Part shown: piece after piece, positions 1 to 7,768 of the stretch | How positions within the stretch are numbered: the first letter of the stretch is position 1 | How the letters are laid out: every line of letters begins with the position of its first letter | Source of the DNA: Propionicimonas sp. | GTDB taxonomy: Bacteria > Actinomycetota > Actinomycetes > Propionibacteriales > Propionibacteriaceae | Reading direction: 5' to 3' | DNA: 64,000 bases | Assembly (NCBI GenBank): GCA_013791955.1 | Contig: VMSW01000008.1 | Span: forward strand, 149,858-213,857 | Translations under genes and position numbers: made by a program | The notes under the pieces: model-generated | Database searches by the model: none | What the model was told of the DNA's origin: nothing | What the model saw: the letters and a program-made list of their open reading frames with translations, nothing else

Positions 1-28
1 CAATGTGTGTTCGAGCGGAAGGAGCGCC

Positions 29-1441
29 ATGATCGCAAGTCAGACGGTCAACGGTCACGCCTATCAGTTCGCTTCCTTGGTTGACCTGTTGGCCAAGGCC
101 ACTCCAAGGCGTTCCGGGGACGAACTGGCTGGCTGCGCGGCCACTTCTGAGGCGGAGCGGGCCGCGGCCCAGCGGGCTTTGGCCGAGATCGATTTGACCC
201 GCTTCCTCAATGAAGCCGTGATTCCTTATGAAACTGACGAGGTCACTCGGCTGATTCTGGATTCCCATTCGGCCGATGCTTTCGCGCGCGTCTCGCATCT
301 GACGGTCGGTGGACTGCGCGATTGGCTGCTGGAAGTCGCCGCCCGTCCCGATGCTGGGATGGTGCTGGCCGCAGTTGGCCCGGGGCTGACGCCGGAGATG
401 GTGGCCGCGGTGAGCAAGATCATGCGTAATTCCGATCTGATCGCGGTGGCCAAGGCCTGCCGAGTGGTTACCGGCTTCCGCACCACGATTGGCCTGCCGG
501 GCCGAATGGCCACCCGGCTGCAACCGAATCACCCCACCGATGACCTGCGCGGCGTGGCCGCCTCGATTCTGGACGGGCTGCTGCTCGGCCAGGGCGACGC
601 GGTGGTAGGCATCAATCCGGCCGGCGACTCGCCCCAGGTCAGTGCGGATCTGCTTGGCCTGCTGGACGAGGTGCGCCGGGTCTATGACATTCCGATGCAG
701 TCGTGCGTGCTGACTCATATCTCCACCACCATCGGCCTGATTGAGGCCGGTGCCCCAGTAGATCTGGTGTTCCAATCGATTGGTGGTAGCCAAGGCACCA
801 ACACCTCCTTCGGGGTGAACATCGCCATGCTGCGCGAGGGGATGGAGGCTGGCCTATCGCTCGAGCGCGGCACGGTGGGCAACAACGTCATGTACTTCGA
901 AACCGGGCAGGGCTCTTCGTTGAGCGCGGGGGCCAATATCGGCACCGGTGGCCGTCCGGTCGATCAGCAGACTCTGGAGGCTCGGGCCTACGGGTTGGCC
1001 AGACAGTTCAAGCCGCTGCTGGTCAACACCGTGGTGGGCTTCATCGGCCCGGAATATCTCTACGACGGCAAGCAGATCATTCGCGCCGGGTTGGAGGACC
1101 ACTTCTGCGGCAAGCTGCTGGGGGTGCCCATGGGAGTGGACGTCTGCTACACCAACCATGCCGAAGCCGATTTCGACGACATGGACACCTTGCTCACCCT
1201 GTTGGCTGCAGCCGGGGTGAACTTCGTGATCACCGTGCCGGGGGCGGACGACATCATGCTCGGCTACCAATCGCTGGCCTACCACGACGCCCTGGTGATC
1301 CGAAACACTTTGGGGCTGCGTCCGGCACCTGAATTCGAAGGCTGGCTGAAACAACAGGGCATCGCCGACGCTTATGGGACGGTGCGCGGTTTGGAGCTGG
1401 GCGCCTCCAGGCTGCGGGCGCTGGCGGGGGTGGCCTCGTGA
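29..1441 (+). CDS. eutB: ethanolamine ammonia-lyase large subunit (EutB)
   Basis: Catalytic large subunit of the adenosylcobalamin-dependent lyase that converts ethanolamine to acetaldehyde and ammonia in the cytosol. The protein is 470 aa, close to the family length of about 455-465. EutB landmarks are in the usual order: GINPAGDS near residue 192, a QSCVLTHISTT segment, DLVFQSIGGSQG, FETGQGSS, the NTVVGFIGPEYLYDG block and the LGVPMGVDVCYTNHAEAD block that lines the active site. An in-frame ATG at 5 has no ribosome site, whereas AAGGAG at 19-24 lies just before the ATG at 29, so I chose 29. It overlaps eutC by 4 bp (GTGA), which suggests coupled translation. Whatever lies upstream (possibly eutA or a regulator) is outside the window. 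No microcompartment shell gene is visible. Family call is secure. Confidence 0.96.
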   Translation: MIASQTVNGHAYQFASLVDLLAKATPRRSGDELAGCAATSEAERAAAQRALAEIDLTRFLNEAVIPYETDEVTRLILDSHSADAFARVSHLTVGGLRDWLLEVAARPDAGMVLAAVGPGLTPEMVAAVSKIMRNSDLIAVAKACRVVTGFRTTIGLPGRMATRLQPNHPTDDLRGVAASILDGLLLGQGDAVVGINPAGDSPQVSADLLGLLDEVRRVYDIPMQSCVLTHISTTIGLIEAGAPVDLVFQSIGGSQGTNTSFGVNIAMLREGMEAGLSLERGTVGNNVMYFETGQGSSLSAGANIGTGGRPVDQQTLEARAYGLARQFKPLLVNTVVGFIGPEYLYDGKQIIRAGLEDHFCGKLLGVPMGVDVCYTNHAEADFDDMDTLLTLLAAAGVNFVITVPGADDIMLGYQSLAYHDALVIRNTLGLRPAPEFEGWLKQQGIADAYGTVRGLELGASRLRALAGVAS

Positions 1442-2199
1442 GCACGGTCGCGACCGGTCCGGGTCGCTATCTGGACCCGTGGGCGCCGCTGCGAGCTACC
1501 ACTCAGGCACGAATCGGCCTGGGCCGGGCAGGCGTGAGCCTGCCGACGGCTGCGGTACTCGACTTGCAGGTCTCGCTGGCCGCGGCTCGGGACGCCGTCC
1601 ATGTGCCACTCGACGTTGATGCGCTGCTGACTGGCCTGGCGGGGTTGGGCATCGGTGAGCCAATCGTGCTCAGCAGCCAGGCGCCGGATCGCAGCGCCTA
1701 CCTGCGCCGTCCCGATCTGGGACGCCTACCTGCCTCGGTGGACGGGCTACCCGATGACGGCTGGGACGTTGGCTTCGTGATCGCCGACGGCCTTTCCTCC
1801 AAAGCGGTGGCCGAGCATGCGGTGCCGATGATGACCGCCCTGGTGGCAGCACTCGGCACTGGTCTCAGCCTGGCCCCGCCGGTGGTGGTGACCCAGGCTC
1901 GGGTAGCGGTGGCCGATGCGATCGGTCAGGCGATGGGGCTGGGCACAGTGCTGGTGCTGATCGGGGAGCGTCCGGGCTTGTCGGTGGCTGACAGCCTCGG
2001 CATCTACCTCACCCATGCGCCGGTGCCGGGACGCAACGACGCCGAGCGCAACTGCATCTCCAACATTCATCCCCCCGAGGGCCTGTCCTATGTCGCTGCA
2101 GCCAAGACCGCGCTGAATCTGCTGCACGGCGCTCGGGCACTCGGCCGCTCCGGAGTGGACCTGAAGGACACCTCCGGCCAGGTTCCCCAAGTCAGCTGA
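1438..2199 (+). CDS. eutC: ethanolamine ammonia-lyase small subunit (EutC)
   Basis: Small subunit of ethanolamine ammonia-lyase; with EutB it forms the B12-binding holoenzyme. The protein is 253 aa, at the short end of the EutC range. Recognisable segments are an N-terminal ARIGLGRAGVSLPT, RDAVHVPLD, SAYLRRPDLG near residue 82, VIADGLSSKAVAEHA, the LIGERPGLSVADSLGIYLT block that contacts cobalamin, and DAERNCISNIHPPEGL near the C-terminus. The start is GTG inside the GTGA overlap with the eutB stop. The stop is followed directly by dispersed repeat DNA, and no clear rho-independent terminator was seen. The permease at 3270-4769 on the other strand probably supplies the substrate. Call is secure. 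Confidence 0.95.
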   Translation: MSTVATGPGRYLDPWAPLRATTQARIGLGRAGVSLPTAAVLDLQVSLAAARDAVHVPLDVDALLTGLAGLGIGEPIVLSSQAPDRSAYLRRPDLGRLPASVDGLPDDGWDVGFVIADGLSSKAVAEHAVPMMTALVAALGTGLSLAPPVVVTQARVAVADAIGQAMGLGTVLVLIGERPGLSVADSLGIYLTHAPVPGRNDAERNCISNIHPPEGLSYVAAAKTALNLLHGARALGRSGVDLKDTSGQVPQVS

Positions 2200-2220
2200 G
2201 CTCTCAGGTCGACTGAGTCC

Positions 2221-2334
2221 CTCAAGTTGGCTGAGCCTGTCGAAGGCTCGGCCTGCTGACCCTCCGACAAGCTCAGGGAACTGGGGGCGCAGGGGGTACA
2301 GGTGGGCAAGTTGGCTGAGCTTGTCGAAGCCCCT
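2221..2334. repeat. dispersed repeat family A, cluster 1
   Basis: Three units with the core CTTCGACA(A/G)GCTCAG (or reverse complement), flanked by GGGAACTG or CCAACT, lie between the convergent eutC and the DUF6226-like gene. The distal 62 bp are translated as the C-terminal tail of the latter, and a unit supplies its stop codon (TTCCC-TGA-GC). The family recurs at 3107-3228, 8943-8968, 12277-12345, 32497-32679 and 35948-36090. Confidence 0.85.
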
Positions 2335-3049
2335 CTGTTAAGTCCATCCAGGGGGTCCCGCTCCAGCGCCGGACGTTCTTGGCTGCCCGCCGCGACGGAT
2401 CCAACCAGGAGTCTTTGCCTTTGCTGGAAGCTGACCAACCATCGAGGTTGCGGGTGACGAACTCCGCGCCCAAGCGCGCGTGAATCACCCCGCCCTGCGC
2501 AATCGAGAGCAGGTGTCGGTCGAGTTGCCCGAGCAGATCGGCCGAGCCGGAGTCGCAGGCGTCGCAGCCGCAATCGGGCAGCGATGCCAGATAGGCGCTT
2601 GGGTGGTCGGCTGAGCGCACCCCCAGGTCGAGGCCGAAAGGCGCATCGTCCACGATGGTGGTCGCAGCCACCAGGCTCAATCCGCCAGCGGCAGTCGGCA
2701 CGAAGTGCAACTCGCTTGGCCGCTCTTGTGGTGGACGAACTTGGCCCACCCACTCCGTAGCTGAGGCCTCACTGACCTGCACCAGTCCGCGAGCGGTGAG
2801 CGCCTGACGCCAGGCGTCCAGGCGGGTTTGGAGAATGCCGTATTTGCCCTGATCCAGGCAGCGGGAGTACTCCTCCTCGAGCGGATCGCGATCGGGGTGC
2901 GGGTCGGGCCAGCCGGGGGTGGTGGCGCCGGTCAGTGCAAAGGCGGCCTCGACGGAACTCAGCAGTTCGTCGATCCAGGCCGGACGCACCGGTTCGGCCA
3001 CCTCGGCCGAACCCGGTGCCCGCAAGATGAGGGCCTTTGGCTTCTTCAC
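2273..3049 (-). CDS. DUF6226-like protein of unknown function
   Basis: About 258 aa, cytosolic, no signal peptide or membrane segment. The central part contains a Cys-rich segment (DCGCDACDSGSADLL) followed by a region rich in conserved-looking Leu, His and Arg. This resembles proteins I know as DUF6226, for which no function is established. The N-terminus is uncertain. I chose GTG at 3049 because codons further upstream run into repeat DNA. A frame-open extension reaches 3148, and no strong ribosome site marks either start. The last 20 or so residues (from GLRQAQP on) are encoded by repeat family A, and the stop codon lies in the repeat. The gene is bracketed by repeat clusters on both sides, between eutC and the ethanolamine permease, so it may be a late insertion into an ethanolamine locus. 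Confidence 0.65.
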   Translation of the reverse strand: MKKPKALILRAPGSAEVAEPVRPAWIDELLSSVEAAFALTGATTPGWPDPHPDRDPLEEEYSRCLDQGKYGILQTRLDAWRQALTARGLVQVSEASATEWVGQVRPPQERPSELHFVPTAAGGLSLVAATTIVDDAPFGLDLGVRSADHPSAYLASLPDCGCDACDSGSADLLGQLDRHLLSIAQGGVIHARLGAEFVTRNLDGWSASSKGKDSWLDPSRRAAKNVRRWSGTPWMDLTEGLRQAQPTCPPVPPAPPVP

Positions 3050-3106
3050 GCCCCAAGTCTGCCCAACTGGCAGCGGGAATCCCACGTGAGGCCGGACCAA
3101 TTCCCC

Positions 3107-3228
3107 CAAGTCGGCTGAGCCTGTCGAAGCCTCCGAGTCGTGAGGCACCCCACTCCGAGTCGTGACCCTTCGACAGGCTCAGGGAACTGGTGGGAGCTGA
3201 GGGAACTGGTGGGAGCGCGGGGAACTGG
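3107..3228. repeat. dispersed repeat family A, cluster 2
   Basis: Two full cores (a GGCTGAGCCTGTCGAAG unit and a CTTCGACAGGCTCAG unit) are followed by three decayed tails each ending in GGGAACTGG. The cluster lies between the 5' side of the DUF6226-like gene and the permease terminator. An 11-base stretch (CTCCGAGTCGT) is also directly repeated inside it. Confidence 0.8.
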
Positions 3229-3265
3229 CTGCGGGCCGGGTCCTGAAGCCCGGCCCGCAGCCAGT
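3224..3265 (-). terminator. hairpin terminator of the ethanolamine permease gene
   Basis: A perfect 17-bp stem (arms 3224-3240 and 3249-3265) with an 8-nt loop, very GC-rich, begins 4 nt after the permease stop codon. There is no U-run, as is common for actinobacterial terminators. Its left arm abuts the GGGAACTGG tail of repeat family A. Confidence 0.8.
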
Positions 3266-3269
3266 CAGG

Positions 3270-4769
3270 TCAGCGAAGCTCCTTCTCCTCGCTGAGGCCG
3301 CCGCCAAGGGCGTACTCCTCCTCGGGGGAGAGCACCAGCTGGTGGCGTCCATGGACGGCAAAGGCGACCAGCGCCAGCACGTACAGCACCACCACGGTGT
3401 AGATGGCGATGGTGTAGGCCGGGTTCAGCAGGACGCCGATGAAGACCCCCAGCGAGATGACGCCAGCGATCACTGCCCCGGTGATGCCGAACGGGCTCAC
3501 ATGTGGCCGCTTGGCTTCGGGGTGTTTCACCTTGAGGATCACATAAGCGCTCATCTGCAGCAGGTAGGCCACCACGGCACCCCACACGGCGATGTTCAGC
3601 ACCACCGAGCCAGCCTCGGTGCCGCCGAACTGCACGACGAACAGAGAGGCGAAGCCGATCACCGCGCCGACGATCAGCGCCAAGTAAGGCGTGTGCCGAG
3701 CGCCGGTCAACGACAGGAACTTCGGGTAGTAGCCAGCTCGCGATAGCGAATACATGTTGCGGCCGTAGGCGAACATGATGCCTTGGACGCTGGCCAGCAG
3801 ACCGATCAGGGCGAAGGCCGAAAGCACGGCTGCGGCCTGATCGCCGATGATCGCCCGGAAGCCGTCCAACAGTGGCTCAAGGGAGGTTCCGGTAGCTGAG
3901 GCTCCCAGCACACCCGGGTTCAGCACCACCACCAGCGCGCCGGTGAGCAGCAAGGTGAGCAAGCCACCACGTCCGGCCTTGGGAATGTCCTTCTCCGGGT
4001 TGTGCGCTTCCTCGGCGGCCAACGGCAACTCCTCAATGCCCAGGAACAGCCACATCGCGAACGGCATCGCGAACAACACCGCACCAAAGCCCAGCGGGAG
4101 GAACGGTGTGGCCCCGGCCAGCGGCGCGATGTCGAACAGGCCGTCGAAGCTGAACTTGCCGGAGAAGATCGCCATGCCAGCGAACAGCACCAGAATCGCC
4201 ACCGAGATGATCGAGACCACGATCGCGAACTTGAACGACACGTGCGCCCCAGCGGCGTTCAGCAGCACGAAGACCGCGTACAACCCGGCCCACCACACCC
4301 AGGCGAAGCCGAGCTCGATCAGGCTGAATCCACCGGTGAGGGTGGTCATGATCGCATCGGCGTACTGGGCGGAAAAGTAAATGACGACTGCCGTGGTCAT
4401 CACGTACTCGATGGTCTCGGCCAACCCGGTGACGAAGCCGCCCCACGGGCCCATCGCCGCCCGAGCGAAGGAATAGGCGCCACCGGTGTGCGGCATCGCG
4501 GCGGCCATCTCTGAGATCGATTCGATCATCAGCACATACATCGCGACCACGATCAGGGCGGCGATGGCGAACCCACCCCAACCGGCGGCGGCGATGCCGC
4601 CGTTCCAGCCGGAGAAGTTGCCGGAAATGACTGCGGCAACCCCCATACCCCACAGCCCCCAGAAGCCGGCGGTGCGCTTCAGCTTGCGCTTGTCGAAATA
4701 GCCGTCTTCGGCACGTTGGTAAGTGACGCCGGAAACGGCTACCGGCTCCTCATCGATTGCCGTGCTCAT
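3270..4769 (-). CDS. eat: ethanolamine permease, APC superfamily
   Basis: A 499-aa integral membrane transporter with about 12 hydrophobic segments that likely imports ethanolamine by cation symport or exchange. The N-terminal cytosolic tail ends in an RKLKRTAGFWGLWGMGVAA entry into TM1, followed by SGNFSGWNGG and the AMPHTGGAYSFARAAMG block. These are characteristic of the ethanolamine permease branch (Eat/TIGR00908-like) of the APC superfamily. ATG at 4769 is preceded by GAGAGGA at a good distance. It faces eutBC across the repeat-flanked DUF6226-like gene, so it is not in the same operon, but its substrate fits EutBC. It is divergent from the GH1 gene. A strong hairpin follows its stop. 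Substrate is inferred from family and context. Confidence 0.88.
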   Translation of the reverse strand: MSTAIDEEPVAVSGVTYQRAEDGYFDKRKLKRTAGFWGLWGMGVAAVISGNFSGWNGGIAAAGWGGFAIAALIVVAMYVLMIESISEMAAAMPHTGGAYSFARAAMGPWGGFVTGLAETIEYVMTTAVVIYFSAQYADAIMTTLTGGFSLIELGFAWVWWAGLYAVFVLLNAAGAHVSFKFAIVVSIISVAILVLFAGMAIFSGKFSFDGLFDIAPLAGATPFLPLGFGAVLFAMPFAMWLFLGIEELPLAAEEAHNPEKDIPKAGRGGLLTLLLTGALVVVLNPGVLGASATGTSLEPLLDGFRAIIGDQAAAVLSAFALIGLLASVQGIMFAYGRNMYSLSRAGYYPKFLSLTGARHTPYLALIVGAVIGFASLFVVQFGGTEAGSVVLNIAVWGAVVAYLLQMSAYVILKVKHPEAKRPHVSPFGITGAVIAGVISLGVFIGVLLNPAYTIAIYTVVVLYVLALVAFAVHGRHQLVLSPEEEYALGGGLSEEKELR

Positions 4770-4880
4770 GGTGGTCCTCTCGTTTTGGTGGGGCAGGCAG
4801 GAACGCCGAATCGACGCCTGGGGGCCGACGTCGATGGACGGAAGTTACGCCCGCAAGGGCCGCCGCTACCGCGCGTCCGA

Positions 4881-4905
4881 GGCGGTTAACCAGCCTGTTA
4901 CCGCC
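4881..4905. promoter_or_regulatory. inverted repeat in the permease/glucosidase divergent region
   Basis: The 244-bp region 4770-5013 separates the divergent permease and GH1 genes and must hold both promoters. In it, GGCGGTTAAC and GTTACCGCC form arms (one bulged T) around a 6-nt centre, which could be an operator or a hairpin. No regulator is assigned. No convincing -35/-10 pair was picked. Confidence 0.3.
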
Positions 4906-5013
4906 GGTGCGGAACTCTTAACACGCGCCGGTTTGTTGACCGCCCGCCAAGCTCGGAAAAGGGGTCTGAGTGCGCTAACGTCGCACCAGTGCGGCGAGCC
5001 CGTAGGGGGGTTG

Positions 5014-6285
5014 ATGGCTGGATTTGAGTTACCTGATTGCGAGCTCGGCGTGGCGTCGGCAGCCACCCAGATCGAGGGCGGCGACCTGGACACCAATTGG
5101 CATCGTTGGGCTGCGGCTGGACGGATCGCGGACGGTTCATCCCCGGCCAGAGCCGCCGATCACTGGAACCGGGTTGACGAAGATCTTGAGCTGCTGAAGA
5201 CCCTTGGCGTCAAGCACTATCGAATGGGCATCGAATGGGCCCGGGTGGAGCCGGCGCCCGGTGAGTTCGATGAGGCGGCCATCGCGCACTACCGCGACGA
5301 GGTGGCCGCGCTGCGGGCCGCTGGCATCACCCCACTGGTGACGCTGCACCACTTCAATCTGCCCGGTTGGCTGGTGGATGCTGGCGGCTGGGGCAGCCGG
5401 TCGATGAAGGTGCACTTCGGCCGCTTCGTCCGCCGAATGGTGTTGGCGTTGGGGGAGTGGGTCAACGAGTGGATTCCGATCAACGAGCCGAACGTCTATG
5501 CCACCCAGGCCTATTTGTGGGGCCACTGGCCACCCGGCGAACGCTCGCTGCCCAAAGCCCTGGCGGTGATGCAGGCCCAAGCCGAGGTGCACATCGCGGC
5601 CTATCAGATGATTCACGCCCTTCAACCGCACGCCCTGGTGGGCACCGCCTCGCATCTGCGGGCATTCGCCCCGGCCGATCCAGACAATCCGCTGCATCGG
5701 GTGGCGGCCAAGGCCAGTGAGCACCTGTTCCAGCGGGCGTTGCTGAAGGCGATGAACACCGGCGTGTTTGGCTGGCCGTTCCGACGTCCGTCCGGGGTGG
5801 TGCCGGGGCGCTACTACGACTTCCAGGGCATCAACTACTACGCCCGCAGCACGGTGCGCGGCCTCAGCGACGGAGTGGCCGAGGGGGTGCCGGTAAACGA
5901 CCTGGGGTGGGAGATCTATCCCCAAGGCCTGATCGAGGTGTGTCGCTGGGTGCATGCGGCCTACCCGAGCCCGCTGTACATCACCGAAAACGGCACCTGC
6001 GACAACACCGACGCCTTCCGGGCCAAGTACGTCCATGATCATTTGGCGCAGATCGCGGCCGCTGCGTTGCCGATCAAGCGCTACTACCACTGGTGTTTCA
6101 CCGACAACTGGGAGTGGGCCGATGGTGAGGTGCCCCGGTTCGGCCTGGTCGAGTTGAACTACGAAACCCAGGCCCGGACGATCAAGGAGTCGGGCCACTT
6201 CTACGCCGATATCATCGCCAACGCCGGCGTGACCGCCCAGGCTTACCAGCGTTGGGTGGCGTCCCAGCGGTACCGCACCAACTGA
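5014..6285 (+). CDS. glycoside hydrolase family 1 beta-glycosidase
   Basis: A 423-aa cytosolic retaining beta-glycosidase, slightly short for GH1 (usually 440-480 aa). Both catalytic glutamates are present: Glu158 in INEP (acid/base) and Glu325 in ITENG (nucleophile). Other GH1 hallmarks are the N-terminal ASAATQIEGG, RMGIEWARVEP, the TLHHFNLPGWL strand, NYYARSTV and the WCFTDNWEWADG aglycone-site block. The residue before INEP is Pro rather than the usual Thr-Phe. The frame stays open back to 4723, but AGGGGGG at 5004-5010 immediately precedes ATG 5014 (a TTG at 5011 is also possible). It is followed after 13 nt by a GPH sugar symporter, so it probably hydrolyses an imported beta-glucoside or galactoside. 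The exact sugar is not determinable. Confidence 0.9.
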   Translation: MAGFELPDCELGVASAATQIEGGDLDTNWHRWAAAGRIADGSSPARAADHWNRVDEDLELLKTLGVKHYRMGIEWARVEPAPGEFDEAAIAHYRDEVAALRAAGITPLVTLHHFNLPGWLVDAGGWGSRSMKVHFGRFVRRMVLALGEWVNEWIPINEPNVYATQAYLWGHWPPGERSLPKALAVMQAQAEVHIAAYQMIHALQPHALVGTASHLRAFAPADPDNPLHRVAAKASEHLFQRALLKAMNTGVFGWPFRRPSGVVPGRYYDFQGINYYARSTVRGLSDGVAEGVPVNDLGWEIYPQGLIEVCRWVHAAYPSPLYITENGTCDNTDAFRAKYVHDHLAQIAAAALPIKRYYHWCFTDNWEWADGEVPRFGLVELNYETQARTIKESGHFYADIIANAGVTAQAYQRWVASQRYRTN

Positions 6286-6298
6286 AGGGACACCCCCA

Positions 6299-7660
6299 AT
6301 GCCCGACCTCAACCGGCGCAACAAATGGACCTTCGGTGTCGGCACCGTCGGTCGCGACATGGTCTACGGCCTGGTCAGCATCTATTTGGTGGTGTTCCTG
6401 ACCGAGGCAATGGAACTCACCGATCAGCAGCTGTGGACGGTCAGCGCGCTAGTGCTGGGCGCACGCCTGATCGACGCCTTCCTCGATGTGGGCATGGGCG
6501 GCATCGTCGACAACACCCGCACGCGCTGGGGGCATTACAAGCCGTGGATCTTGGTGGGTGCGCTGTCCTCAGCGGTCTTCACAGTGTTGCTGTTCACCGA
6601 CTTGCAGCTGAGCGGCGGCGCCTGGGTGGCGGTGTTCGCCATCATCTATCTGGGCTGGAGCCTGTCGTGGACGGCCAACGACATTCCGTACTGGTCGATG
6701 CTGCCGGCCCTCACCCTGGATCAGAAGGAGCGGGAGAAGTACGGCTCGCTGGCCAAGGTGTTCGCCACGATCGGGTTGTTCGCGGTGGTGGTTGCGGTGA
6801 TTCCGGTGACCGGCGCCCTCACTCCGATCTTCGGCCCCGTTGGCGCCTGGACGGTGTTCGCGGCGGCCGTGGTGGTGGTCCTGCTGCTGGGTCAGGCGGT
6901 GACGCTGTTCGGGGTGCGTGAGCCGGCCATCGTCGTCGAATCGGAGCGCACCAGCATGCGCGAACTCCTCCGTGCGGTGTTCGGCAACGATCAACTGCTG
7001 TGGACGGCGGTTTCGATGGTGCTGTTCATGACCGGCTATGTCACCACCACCTCGTTCGGGGTCTACTTCTTCAAATACGTCTACGGCGATGAGGGCATGT
7101 ACGCCCCGTTCGCTGCAGTGTTGGGCGTGGGGCAGTTGTTGGGCTTTGCGGTGTTCCCGGCGGTCTCCAAGTTGGCGCCGCGGCGCCGGTTGTACGGCAT
7201 CGCCACCGCGGTGATCCTGGTGGGCTATGTGATCTTCTTCTTCTCCCCGATGAACATGATCTGGATCGGCATCAGCGGTCTGCTGATGTTCTTCGGCCAG
7301 TCGTTCGTGGTGCTGCTGATGCTGGTCTTCCTCACCGACACCATCGAGTACGGCCAGTGGAAACTGGGACGGCGCAACGGCTCGGTCACTTTCGCCGTCC
7401 AACCGTTCATCAATAAGGTCGGCGGGGCGCTGGCCACTTGGATCGTGAGCGTGGCGGCGATCATTTCGGGCATCAACACCGCTCAGTCGCCGGCCGACAT
7501 GACTCCACAGGGGTTGCTGACGATCAAGATCTTCATGCTGGTGTTGCCGCCGATCCTGATCGTGATCGGCTACGTGGTCTATCGCGCCAAGTACCGCATC
7601 GATGAGGCCTTCCACGCCGAGATGGTTGCCGAGTTGAAGGACCGCGGTCAGGTGCTCTGA
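6299..7660 (+). CDS. GPH-family glycoside:cation symporter (MelB-like, MFS)
   Basis: A 453-aa membrane protein with 12 predicted hydrophobic segments. The loop between TM2 and TM3 holds the GPH signature NTRTRWGHYKPWI (near residues 70-83), typical of MelB/LacS/XynB-type glycoside-pentoside-hexuronide:cation symporters. A second family feature is the TDTIEYGQWKLGRRNG segment near residue 345. GAAGGGA lies 8-14 nt before the ATG. It sits 13 nt after the GH1 gene and is almost certainly co-transcribed with it, so the likely role is uptake of the disaccharide or glycoside that the GH1 enzyme cleaves. No regulator gene sits next to the pair. Confidence 0.9.
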   Translation: MPDLNRRNKWTFGVGTVGRDMVYGLVSIYLVVFLTEAMELTDQQLWTVSALVLGARLIDAFLDVGMGGIVDNTRTRWGHYKPWILVGALSSAVFTVLLFTDLQLSGGAWVAVFAIIYLGWSLSWTANDIPYWSMLPALTLDQKEREKYGSLAKVFATIGLFAVVVAVIPVTGALTPIFGPVGAWTVFAAAVVVVLLLGQAVTLFGVREPAIVVESERTSMRELLRAVFGNDQLLWTAVSMVLFMTGYVTTTSFGVYFFKYVYGDEGMYAPFAAVLGVGQLLGFAVFPAVSKLAPRRRLYGIATAVILVGYVIFFFSPMNMIWIGISGLLMFFGQSFVVLLMLVFLTDTIEYGQWKLGRRNGSVTFAVQPFINKVGGALATWIVSVAAIISGINTAQSPADMTPQGLLTIKIFMLVLPPILIVIGYVVYRAKYRIDEAFHAEMVAELKDRGQVL

Positions 7661-7768
7661 GGTCAGGGCGGCGAGCACCCCAGCCGGGCAATAGCTGCCA
7701 TACCGCTCCCGGGTGGGCGGGCCTAGCGTGGCAGGTGTTAACCCCCCTAAACGCGCGGAGGTGCGGCG

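Noticed and set aside
5137..6360. A 407-codon minus-strand frame.
   Set aside because: Antisense to the GH1 gene, which carries both catalytic glutamates.
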